A stretch of 22,679 nt of DNA from JAJDIA01 sp031555145 (GTDB lineage Bacteria; Bacteroidota; Bacteroidia; Bacteroidales; Tannerellaceae), in contig JAVBUR010000087.1 in assembly GCA_031555145.1 (NCBI GenBank), forward strand, positions 1 to 22,679, given 5' to 3'. Every line of letters begins with the position of its first letter. Position 1 is the stretch's first letter. Below are positions 16,781-22,679 of the stretch, piece after piece. The notes under the pieces were generated by a model, which saw only the letters and a program-made list of their open reading frames with translations, was not told the origin of the DNA and ran no database searches. Made by a program: the position numbers and the translations under genes.

Positions 16781-17902
16781 ATGTGGAGTATACGTACAAT
16801 ATTTCTTATTATATTATTTTGTCAAGTCAATTTTTTATGTTTAAAAGGACAAAGTTATAATTTTGTAATTGATGGTACTACTAATGTCGACTCTGGGGAA
16901 ATAGTCCTTCACTTCTACAGGGATTATGCACCTGGTAATATAGACAAAGTAAAAGCTGAAATTAAAAACAAAAAATTTTCTTTGGAAGGGTATATTGATG
17001 AACCACAAGGAGTTTTTATAACCATAGATGATATTTATCTATCATCACAATTTATTATTGATAAAGGCCAGCAGATTATAACTATAAATACAAATTTGTC
17101 TCAAGAAGTGCCTAAGGTGGAAAACAACACCATGTTAGATGAATATTCAAACTATATTTCTTTTCGGGAAACTATAGATGCTAAAAATAAATCTTTTAAT
17201 CAGAAAAAAGATAGTATAAATAAACTATACAAAGGGAATTTGCCTGATTCGGTAATGTTGGTGTTGCGTGAAGAACAAAAGAAAATACATAATGAAAGTG
17301 ATACTACTTTATTAAATTATTCTGAATTAAATCCGAACTCATATATTGCATTTTGGAATCTTGTAAGGTTAATGGATTGGGGTTATGAGCCCATATTTGA
17401 TTCGATTTATAATTCATTTTCTGAGACTATAAGATGTGGGTATGCTGGAAATGTATTAAAGAGTAAATTGCAAAGCAGCTGTGATCTTTCAGTTGGAAAT
17501 AAATTTATCTCATTTAATTGCCAAACTGCATATGGAAAATTATTTTCTCCTAATATTTTTATCAAAAATAAATTTACTTTAGTTGACTTCTGGTTTAGTA
17601 GTTGTGTACCTTGCCGAGTACAGTTTAGTAGTATGAGGAATTTGTACAAAAAATATTCAGATAAAGGATTTGAAATAGTTGGTATTTCTGTAGATCAGAT
17701 AAATGCGAAAAAAGATTTGGAGGATATAATCGTTCAGGAAAATTTAGTATGGGAACAATATTGGGATGTAAATGGAACAGAATCCAAACGATTTTCAATT
17801 AATGCTTTTCCTACTAACTTTCTAATAGACGAAAATTGTAAAATTATTTTTAAAAATATTTCAATGGAAGAGTTAGACGAGTTTTTAAATTCGTCATTAT
17901 AA
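16781..17902 (+). CDS. Secreted thioredoxin-fold (TlpA/ResA-like) protein with DUF4369-like N-terminus
   Basis: The protein is 373 aa from the ATG at 16781. The frame extends upstream to a TTG at 16736, but that codon lies inside the terminator hairpin, so the ATG is preferred. Residues 1-24 form a signal peptide (WSIRTIFLIILFCQVNFLCL), placing the product in the periplasm. Residues ~25-120 look like the DUF4369 beta-domain (FVIDGTTNVDSGEIVLHFY), followed by a helical linker. The thioredoxin domain starts near 250, with FWFSSCVPC (Cys275 and Cys278 of a CxxC site) and cis-proline P344 in AFPTNFLID. Such proteins reduce or form disulfides in extracytoplasmic partners. Its place just after a six-cysteine peptide gene suggests it shapes that peptide's disulfides, or protects the producer, which is inference. 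The gene is extremely AT-rich compared with the flanks, as is the peptide gene, so the two probably arrived together. Confidence 0.88.
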   Translation: MWSIRTIFLIILFCQVNFLCLKGQSYNFVIDGTTNVDSGEIVLHFYRDYAPGNIDKVKAEIKNKKFSLEGYIDEPQGVFITIDDIYLSSQFIIDKGQQIITINTNLSQEVPKVENNTMLDEYSNYISFRETIDAKNKSFNQKKDSINKLYKGNLPDSVMLVLREEQKKIHNESDTTLLNYSELNPNSYIAFWNLVRLMDWGYEPIFDSIYNSFSETIRCGYAGNVLKSKLQSSCDLSVGNKFISFNCQTAYGKLFSPNIFIKNKFTLVDFWFSSCVPCRVQFSSMRNLYKKYSDKGFEIVGISVDQINAKKDLEDIIVQENLVWEQYWDVNGTESKRFSINAFPTNFLIDENCKIIFKNISMEELDEFLNSSL

Positions 17903-17934
17903 CCCTGAGACAAATTCATGAAAACAGCAATTTG

Positions 17935-18095
17935 CTGGGACGATAAAGGGGCGCCTGTGGCAGAGGTGACGCATTGCCAGGATTTCCAGGTGGGCGACTG
18001 TGTGACGTTTGCGTTTGGGTTCACGGGGCTTTTCTACAATAAGCGGGTATCACGGGTGGTGATGGTCGAAAAGGCGTTCTCCGGTTTTTTATGTT
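17935..18095 (+). pseudogene. Fragment of the DUF6266-like gene fused to its terminator (scar)
   Basis: Bases 17935-18074 repeat 15331-15470, the middle of the DUF6266-like gene, with 135 of 140 identical. The sequence then jumps to a copy of 16055-16079, the terminator right arm, at 18071-18095 (24 of 25 identical). The join falls in the shared word AAGG, as expected from a microhomology deletion of about 580 nt in a second gene copy. There is no start codon or complete frame, so it is a broken remnant. Confidence 0.9.
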
Positions 18096-18140
18096 GACAC
18101 GATTGCTGATCTTGGGTAAAAAAGAAACGCCTGTATCGTT
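18090..18140 (+). pseudogene. Remnant of the 3' end of a HEPN (hepT) gene
   Basis: Bases 18101-18140 match 18819-18858, the last codons and downstream region of the intact HEPN gene, with 37 of 40 identical. The frame still reads IADLG and stop. Upstream, TATGTTG at 18090-18096 matches 18802-18808, and six bases are missing between the blocks. It therefore joins the preceding DUF6266 terminator remnant at the shared word TATGTT. This is a leftover of an earlier HEPN copy just upstream of the intact pair. Confidence 0.85.
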
Positions 18141-18148
18141 AATATCAC

Positions 18149-18156
18149 TATCTTTG
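18149..18156 (+). promoter_or_regulatory. Possible -7 box of the MNT/HEPN operon
   Basis: TATCTTTG fits TAnnTTTG and lies 23 nt before the ATG at 18180. No good TTTG is seen at the expected -33 distance; the HEPN remnant occupies that place. Confidence 0.45.
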
Positions 18157-18179
18157 CGTGAGAGTAACAGTAGTAAGGC

Positions 18180-18473
18180 ATGGCAACGAGAGAACAGTAT
18201 ATATCCCTTTTACGAAGGTTTGTAGCCGAGCATGGTGCGGAATATGGTATTTCCCGCATCGGAATTTTTGGCTCGGTGGCTCGTGGCCAACAGACTCAAG
18301 GCAGCGATGTGGATATCTATTACGAAGGGCCTGCGCTGGGACTCAAATCGCTCACTGGATTACCACAAGCGCTGTCTGAGTTTCTTGAGGCTCCGGTCGA
18401 TGTGGTCCGTGGGCATAGTGGGCTGAACCCTTCTTTCCATAACCGAATCTTGAAGGAGGTTGTCTATGTTTGA
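18180..18473 (+). CDS. mntA: MntA-type nucleotidyltransferase antitoxin
   Basis: This 97-aa minimal nucleotidyltransferase has the family signature G31-S32-x10-D43-x-D45 (GSVARG ... GSDVD) and a third acidic residue in PVDVV (about D74). Proteins of this kind neutralise the HEPN toxin by adding AMP units from ATP to a tyrosine in its active site. Length is normal for the family. It overlaps the following HEPN gene by 8 nt, the usual arrangement for translational coupling of this toxin-antitoxin pair. It acts in the cytoplasm. The ATG at 18180 is the only sensible start. An in-frame remnant of an older HEPN end lies directly upstream. Confidence 0.9.
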   Translation: MATREQYISLLRRFVAEHGAEYGISRIGIFGSVARGQQTQGSDVDIYYEGPALGLKSLTGLPQALSEFLEAPVDVVRGHSGLNPSFHNRILKEVVYV

Positions 18474-18837
18474 CAAAGCACTGGCACTTGAAACGCTGAA
18501 ACACATCGAGGGCTCTCTCGATGATGTCGCCAGATGGACGCAGAGGCTGACCTCCGCTGATGACTTTTATGTTTCGCCGGATGGTATGATCCTACTCAAT
18601 GCGGTGTGCATGAAACTCCTTGCAGTTGGTGAAGAAGTCAAAGGACTTGAACGTCGTACTGGTGGGATGTTGCTAAAAGATTATCCTTCGGTGCCTTGGA
18701 AAGAAGTGATGGGACTGCGTGATATAATTGCTCACCATTATTTCGATGTAGATGCGAACGAAATCTTTACAGTGCTAAAGGCTGACCTACCTGCACTCTC
18801 CTATGTTGTCCGGCAAATGATTGCTGATCTTGGGTAA
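18466..18837 (+). CDS. hepT: HepT-type HEPN ribonuclease toxin (DUF86)
   Basis: This 123-aa all-helical HEPN protein carries the complete Rx4HxY site: R85-DIIA-H90-H-Y92. Arg and His form the RNase centre of the dimer, and the Tyr is the residue AMPylated by the MNT partner, so the toxin appears intact. The frame also has a TTG at 18460, but AAGGAGG at 18453-18459 is an ideal Shine-Dalgarno 6 nt before the ATG at 18466. Such strong sites are rare in Bacteroidetes and fit a gene brought in from elsewhere, or the need for tight coupling to the antitoxin. Known HepT toxins cleave cellular RNA, including tRNA. The 3' end of the gene, with its downstream region, is repeated at 18101-18140. Confidence 0.9.
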   Translation: MFDKALALETLKHIEGSLDDVARWTQRLTSADDFYVSPDGMILLNAVCMKLLAVGEEVKGLERRTGGMLLKDYPSVPWKEVMGLRDIIAHHYFDVDANEIFTVLKADLPALSYVVRQMIADLG

Positions 18838-18855
18838 AAAATAAACGTCCGTATC

Positions 18856-18887
18856 GTTGGGCGTAAAAGCGAAAACCGCTAACTTTG
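18856..18887 (+). promoter_or_regulatory. Promoter of pyrG-yidC
   Basis: TAACTTTG at 18880-18887 is a good -7 box. GTTG at 18856-18859 lies 20 nt earlier as a -33 box. It overlaps the end of the HEPN-derived direct repeat and leaves a leader of about 40 nt to the GTG start of pyrG. Confidence 0.6.
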
Positions 18888-18936
18888 TCGTTTTGTATAA
18901 AACACCGCTTTATTTCGCATTTAAAATAGTAACAAC

Positions 18937-20556
18937 GTGACAGATACAAAGTACATTTTCGTTACAGGCGGGGTGATCTCTTCATTGGGAAAGGGCATCA
19001 TCGCTGCATCACTGGGCAAACTGCTTCAGGCAAGAGGGTATAAAGTCACTATCCAGAAGTTTGACCCGTATATCAATATCGACCCGGGAACGTTGAACCC
19101 CTACGAGCACGGCGAGTGCTACGTGACGGTCGACGGACACGAAGCCGACCTCGACCTTGGCCACTATGAGCGGTTCCTGAACGTACCGACCACACGCGCC
19201 AACAATATCACCACCGGTCGCATCTACCAAAGTGTGATCCAGAAAGAACGCAAGGGCGACTATCTGGGCAAGACCGTACAGGTCGTTCCCCACATCACCG
19301 ACGAGATCAAACGCAATGTCAAGATGCTTGGCACCAAGCATAAGTTCGACTTCGTGATCACCGAGATCGGTGGAACGGTGGGCGACATCGAATCGCTGCC
19401 CTTTATCGAAAGCGTCCGCCAGTTGAAATGGGAACTGGGCAAGAACTGTCTTTGCGTACATCTTACCTATGTCCCCTATATCGCTGCCGCGAAAGAATAT
19501 AAGACGAAGCCTACACAACACTCCGTCAAGCAACTGCAGGAACTGGGTATCCAGCCCGATATCCTGGTGCTGCGTACCGAACGCGAACTGCAGAACGACA
19601 TCCTGCGCAAGGTGGCCCTCTTCTGTAATGTAGCCGAAGACGCCGTGATCCAGTCGATCGACGTACCGACCATCTACGAAGTGCCGCTCGTACTGCAACG
19701 CCAGAAAATGGACGAGATCGTGATCCGTCGCGTAGGCCTCGAAAATACACAGGAAGCCGATATGAAAGCCTGGAAAGCGTTCCTCGACAAGAAGAACAGC
19801 GCGACGAAGAGCGTCAAGATCGGCCTCGTCGGTAAATATGTGGAACTACAGGATGCGTACAAGTCGATCGATGAGTCGCTCATGCAGGCCGCCATCTATA
19901 ACCACCGCAAACTCGACCTCCATCTCTTCCATTCCGAAAAATTGAACGATGAGAATGCCGCCGAAACGCTGAAGGGCATGGATGGTCTCCTGATCGCACC
20001 GGGATTCGGACAGCGTGGTATCGACGGTAAGTTTGCCGCTATCCGCTATGCCCGTGAACACGATGTGCCCTGTCTGGGTATCTGCCTCGGCATGCAGTGC
20101 ATGGTGATTGAATTTGCCCGCAACGTACTCGGTTTGGCCGAAGCCAACTCCACGGAGATGGAACCCAATACGCCGTATAAGGTGATCGACCTGATGGAAG
20201 AACAGAAGAATATCACCAATATGGGTGGCTCCATGCGTCTGGGTGCTTACGACTGTAACCTGAAGAAAGGCTCGAAAGCCTACGACGCTTACGGCAAGGA
20301 AACCATCTCAGAACGCCATCGCCACCGTTTTGAATTCAACAACGAATATAAAGACAAATATGAAGCCGCCGGCATGATGTGTGTGGGCGAAAACCCGGAA
20401 ACCAACCTGGTAGAGGTGGTCGAGATCCCGAAGCTGAAATGGTTTGTCGGCGTGCAGTATCACCCCGAATACAACAGCACGGTCGTGAGTCCCAACCCGC
20501 TCTTCCTCCAGTTTGTGAAGGCCGCTATTGACAATCAGAAAAAAGACAACGAATAA
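18937..20556 (+). CDS. pyrG: CTP synthase
   Basis: This 539-aa enzyme makes CTP from UTP, ATP and glutamine, the last step of pyrimidine nucleotide synthesis, in the cytoplasm. The N-terminal synthase domain has the P-loop-like VTGGVISSLGKGI, then QKFDPYINIDPGTLNPYEHGE and the EIGGTVGDIES block. The C-terminal class I glutamine amidotransferase domain has the nucleophile Cys383 (LGICLGMQ) and the His509 and Glu511 pair (GVQYHPEYNS). Length and motifs are complete. The start is GTG at 18937; the protein begins MTDTKYIFVTGG as in homologues, so no other start fits. yidC follows 6 nt after the stop. GC content returns to the genome-like level here, unlike the modules to the left. Confidence 0.98.
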   Translation: MTDTKYIFVTGGVISSLGKGIIAASLGKLLQARGYKVTIQKFDPYINIDPGTLNPYEHGECYVTVDGHEADLDLGHYERFLNVPTTRANNITTGRIYQSVIQKERKGDYLGKTVQVVPHITDEIKRNVKMLGTKHKFDFVITEIGGTVGDIESLPFIESVRQLKWELGKNCLCVHLTYVPYIAAAKEYKTKPTQHSVKQLQELGIQPDILVLRTERELQNDILRKVALFCNVAEDAVIQSIDVPTIYEVPLVLQRQKMDEIVIRRVGLENTQEADMKAWKAFLDKKNSATKSVKIGLVGKYVELQDAYKSIDESLMQAAIYNHRKLDLHLFHSEKLNDENAAETLKGMDGLLIAPGFGQRGIDGKFAAIRYAREHDVPCLGICLGMQCMVIEFARNVLGLAEANSTEMEPNTPYKVIDLMEEQKNITNMGGSMRLGAYDCNLKKGSKAYDAYGKETISERHRHRFEFNNEYKDKYEAAGMMCVGENPETNLVEVVEIPKLKWFVGVQYHPEYNSTVVSPNPLFLQFVKAAIDNQKKDNE

Positions 20557-20562
20557 ATTATA

Positions 20563-22467
20563 ATGGATAAAAACACTATTCTCGCCTTTGTACTTATCGG
20601 GCTTGTACTTTTCGTATTTAGCTGGTACAACAAACCTTCACCCGATCAAATAGAGGCGCAGCGCCAGTATCAGGATTCGATCACACGCATCGAAACTCAA
20701 CGGCAATTAGAGATCAGAGAAACAGAGAACCTCGCCCGTCAGCAGGAAGCTGAAGACGCAGCCGCCCCCGACTCCGTCCGTCAGGCCAAGTTGGAAAACA
20801 CCTATGGCGTATTTGCCACAGCTATGGAGGGAACGGAATCGTTCACCACGCTGGAGAACGACAAGGTGGAGATTCGCCTCAGTAACAAAGGCGGACGCGT
20901 AGCCTACGCCCGGCTGAAGGAATACGACACGCACGACGCCCGCCCGCTCGTCCTCTTCGACGAACGTGAATCGCAGTTCGACTTCACCCTTGTATCGGCT
21001 ACCAACCGGGTGGTCAATACCGGCGAGATGTATTTCACCCCCATGCAGAAGGATGCCAACACCGTCGTGATGCGCCTTTCAATGGGTGAAGATGCCTGGC
21101 TGGACTTTACATACAGCCTGAAGCCGGACGACTATATGTTGTCGTACACCATCCAGGGCACCGGCTTGAACGGTATCCTGGCGCCGAGCACCAATTCGCT
21201 CGACCTTGTCTGGCAACAGGATGTCCGCCAACAGGAAAAAGGGCGTAAGTTCGAAAGCCGTTATACCGCCCTGTATTATAAGTTCCTGGCCGACGATGTG
21301 GAATACCTGAGCGAAGCCAAGAACGACAGCAAGCAGTTAAGCAACCGCCTGAAATGGATCGGTTACAAGGATATGTTCTTCTCTACCGTTCTGATTGCGG
21401 ATAATGAAGAAGGCTTTGAAGCAACGGCCCTCGACTCCAAACTGCTGACCGCCGATGGTTACCTCAAACGTTACAAGACGAATACCTCGCTGCCCTTCGA
21501 CCTGCAAGGCCGTGAGAGCACGAACCTGAAGTTCTACTTCGGTCCCAACAGCTACGCCGGCCTTAAAGCCTATGACAAAGGTGTGCCTGCCGACCAGCAA
21601 TTAGACCTGGAACGGATGATTTCACTCGGTGTGAGTGTTTTCCGCTGGATGAACCAATATCTGATTATCCCCTTGTTCGACTTCCTCGGCAAGTTTATCG
21701 GTAACTATGGACTGCTGATCTTCGTCATGACGTTGATCGTGAAATTGATCCTCTTCCCGCTTACCTATAAATCCTATATGTCGTCGGCCAAGATGCGTGT
21801 CTTGCGTCCGCAGGTGGAAGAAATCAACGAAAAATACCCCGGACAAGACAAGGCCATGGAACGCCAGAAGGCAACGATGGAGCTGTACAGTCGAGCCGGT
21901 GCCAGTCCGATGAGCGGTTGCCTGCCGATGCTGTTGCAGATGCCGGTGCTGATTGCGTTATTCATGTTTTTCCCGTCGGCCATCGAGCTGCGCCACGAGA
22001 GTTTCCTGTGGGCGAAAGACTTGTCTACATATGATGCCATCGTAAGTTGGAACGCACAGATCCCTCTGATCTCGCAGTATTTCGGTAACCATATCTCCCT
22101 CTTCTGTCTCTTGATGACGATCACGAACATCGTCTACACCAAGTTCAATATGGAGATGACTAACACCGGACAGCAGCAGATGCCGGGTATGAAGATCATG
22201 ATGTACATGATGCCGTTGATGTTCCTTTTCTTCTTCAACGAATATGCCTCGGGTCTGACCTACTACTACTTCATCTCTACGTTGATGACGATTGTACAGA
22301 CCTTCGTCTTCCGCTTTTTTATCGACGAAGAAAAGCTGTTGGCCAAGCTCGAAGCCAATAAAAAGAAACCGCAGAAGAAATCCGGTTTCATGAAACGCCT
22401 CGAAGAAGCCCAACGCGCCCAACAGGAAACGTTGAAGAAGCAACAGGACCAGCGTAAGAAACGATAA
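20563..22467 (+). CDS. yidC: Membrane protein insertase YidC
   Basis: This 634-aa inner-membrane insertase places proteins into the membrane alone or together with SecYEG. It has an N-terminal transmembrane helix (TILAFVLIGLVLFVFSW, about 5-21), a long periplasmic beta-domain (~25-350), and five C-terminal transmembrane helices. These include the QYLIIPLFDFLGKFIGNYGLLIF region, the conserved LTYKSYMSSAKMRVLRPQ segment and MPLMFLFFFNEYASGLTYYY. The basic tail (KKPQKKSGFMKRLEEAQR to QQDQRKKR) fits a ribosome-binding end. Length and layout are those of the two-domain Gram-negative form. It is 6 nt downstream of pyrG, so the two form an operon as in other Bacteroidales. Confidence 0.97.
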   Translation: MDKNTILAFVLIGLVLFVFSWYNKPSPDQIEAQRQYQDSITRIETQRQLEIRETENLARQQEAEDAAAPDSVRQAKLENTYGVFATAMEGTESFTTLENDKVEIRLSNKGGRVAYARLKEYDTHDARPLVLFDERESQFDFTLVSATNRVVNTGEMYFTPMQKDANTVVMRLSMGEDAWLDFTYSLKPDDYMLSYTIQGTGLNGILAPSTNSLDLVWQQDVRQQEKGRKFESRYTALYYKFLADDVEYLSEAKNDSKQLSNRLKWIGYKDMFFSTVLIADNEEGFEATALDSKLLTADGYLKRYKTNTSLPFDLQGRESTNLKFYFGPNSYAGLKAYDKGVPADQQLDLERMISLGVSVFRWMNQYLIIPLFDFLGKFIGNYGLLIFVMTLIVKLILFPLTYKSYMSSAKMRVLRPQVEEINEKYPGQDKAMERQKATMELYSRAGASPMSGCLPMLLQMPVLIALFMFFPSAIELRHESFLWAKDLSTYDAIVSWNAQIPLISQYFGNHISLFCLLMTITNIVYTKFNMEMTNTGQQQMPGMKIMMYMMPLMFLFFFNEYASGLTYYYFISTLMTIVQTFVFRFFIDEEKLLAKLEANKKKPQKKSGFMKRLEEAQRAQQETLKKQQDQRKKR

Positions 22468-22490
22468 ACGTTTGTTCGGATAACGTCCTT

Positions 22491-22659
22491 GAGGGTGTGT
22501 CAAAAGTCTGAAGGGGTGCTTGCGATTTCCCTCTCAAGAGCTACTCTCTATACACATCTTTTGACTAGCTTTAGAGTGCATGCCCCGTCAGGGGTATCGT
22601 GTTCGTAGCCAGGGGTGTAAGCCCCTGGAATAATACGGATATCATATATAAACCGCGCC
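22491..22659. repeat. Dispersed hairpin-rich repeat, right copy
   Basis: It is the inverted counterpart of 1-185, beginning GAGGGTGTGTCAAAAG and ending CGCGCC. It shares the CCAGGGG/CCCCTGG hairpin (22607-22628), the CCCC/GGGG hairpin and the TACTCTCTATACACATCTTT block. Bases 22506-22540 also resemble the arms of the inverted repeat at 6383-6596. No coding sequence is present. It lies 24 nt after the yidC stop codon, where its hairpins may help end transcription. Confidence 0.8.
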
Positions 22660-22679
22660 ACGTCAGTGGTGCCGTATAT

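Noticed and set aside
18001..18379. Overlapping alternative frame from 18158 as a separate gene
   Set aside because: It shadows the MntA gene, whose motifs are complete in the frame starting at 18180.

Overview
The window looks like a chromosomal segment of a Bacteroidales bacterium, most likely a Parabacteroides- or Bacteroides-like gut species. The grounds are Bacteroidetes-type promoters (TAnnTTTG at -7), a DUF5107/TPR protein, a lipoprotein GH2 enzyme, a GG-leader peptide of the Bacteroidales type, and the pyrG-yidC pair. The genus is inferred, not shown. No rRNA, tRNA, CRISPR array or transposase gene was found.

Layout, left to right. (1) 1-185 holds a dispersed, hairpin-rich repeat; a diverged inverted copy lies at 22491-22659, so near-identical inverted repeats bracket almost the whole window. 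(2) 201-8019 is a minus-strand carbohydrate-use locus. In transcription order it has an MFS sugar porter, a DUF5107/TPR protein and a GH2 lipoprotein. A 65-nt-arm inverted repeat sits between the first two. (3) 8394-14506 is an AT-rich two-gene plus-strand unit: an unrecognised ~700-aa protein followed 9 nt later by a 1315-aa STAND-type NTPase with a transmembrane segment and a long WD40-like C-terminus. It resembles the NTPase-based conflict and defence systems of bacteria. (4) 14927-16000 encodes a protein resembling the multicopy DUF6266-type proteins of Bacteroidetes, followed by a hairpin terminator. (5) 16081-17934 is a very AT-rich cassette. It contains a 57-aa GG-leader peptide whose six cysteines follow a C-C-CC-C-C pattern, an intrinsic terminator, and a secreted thioredoxin-fold protein. 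(6) 17935-18140 is a mosaic scar made of a piece of the 14927-16000 gene, a piece of its terminator and the 3' end of a HEPN gene. (7) 18180-18837 is an MntA-HepT (MNT/HEPN) toxin-antitoxin pair. (8) 18937-22467 is the housekeeping pair pyrG and yidC.

How the parts relate. The left locus would import and cleave a sugar. The right end is core metabolism and membrane-protein insertion. Between them lies an accessory zone of three separate modules: the STAND pair, the cysteine-rich peptide with its oxidoreductase-like partner, and MNT/HEPN. Base composition jumps between modules, and the scar records repeated duplication and deletion there. The most unusual items are the cystine-knot-like peptide with its thioredoxin-fold neighbour and the membrane-anchored STAND-WD40 protein with an unknown partner.
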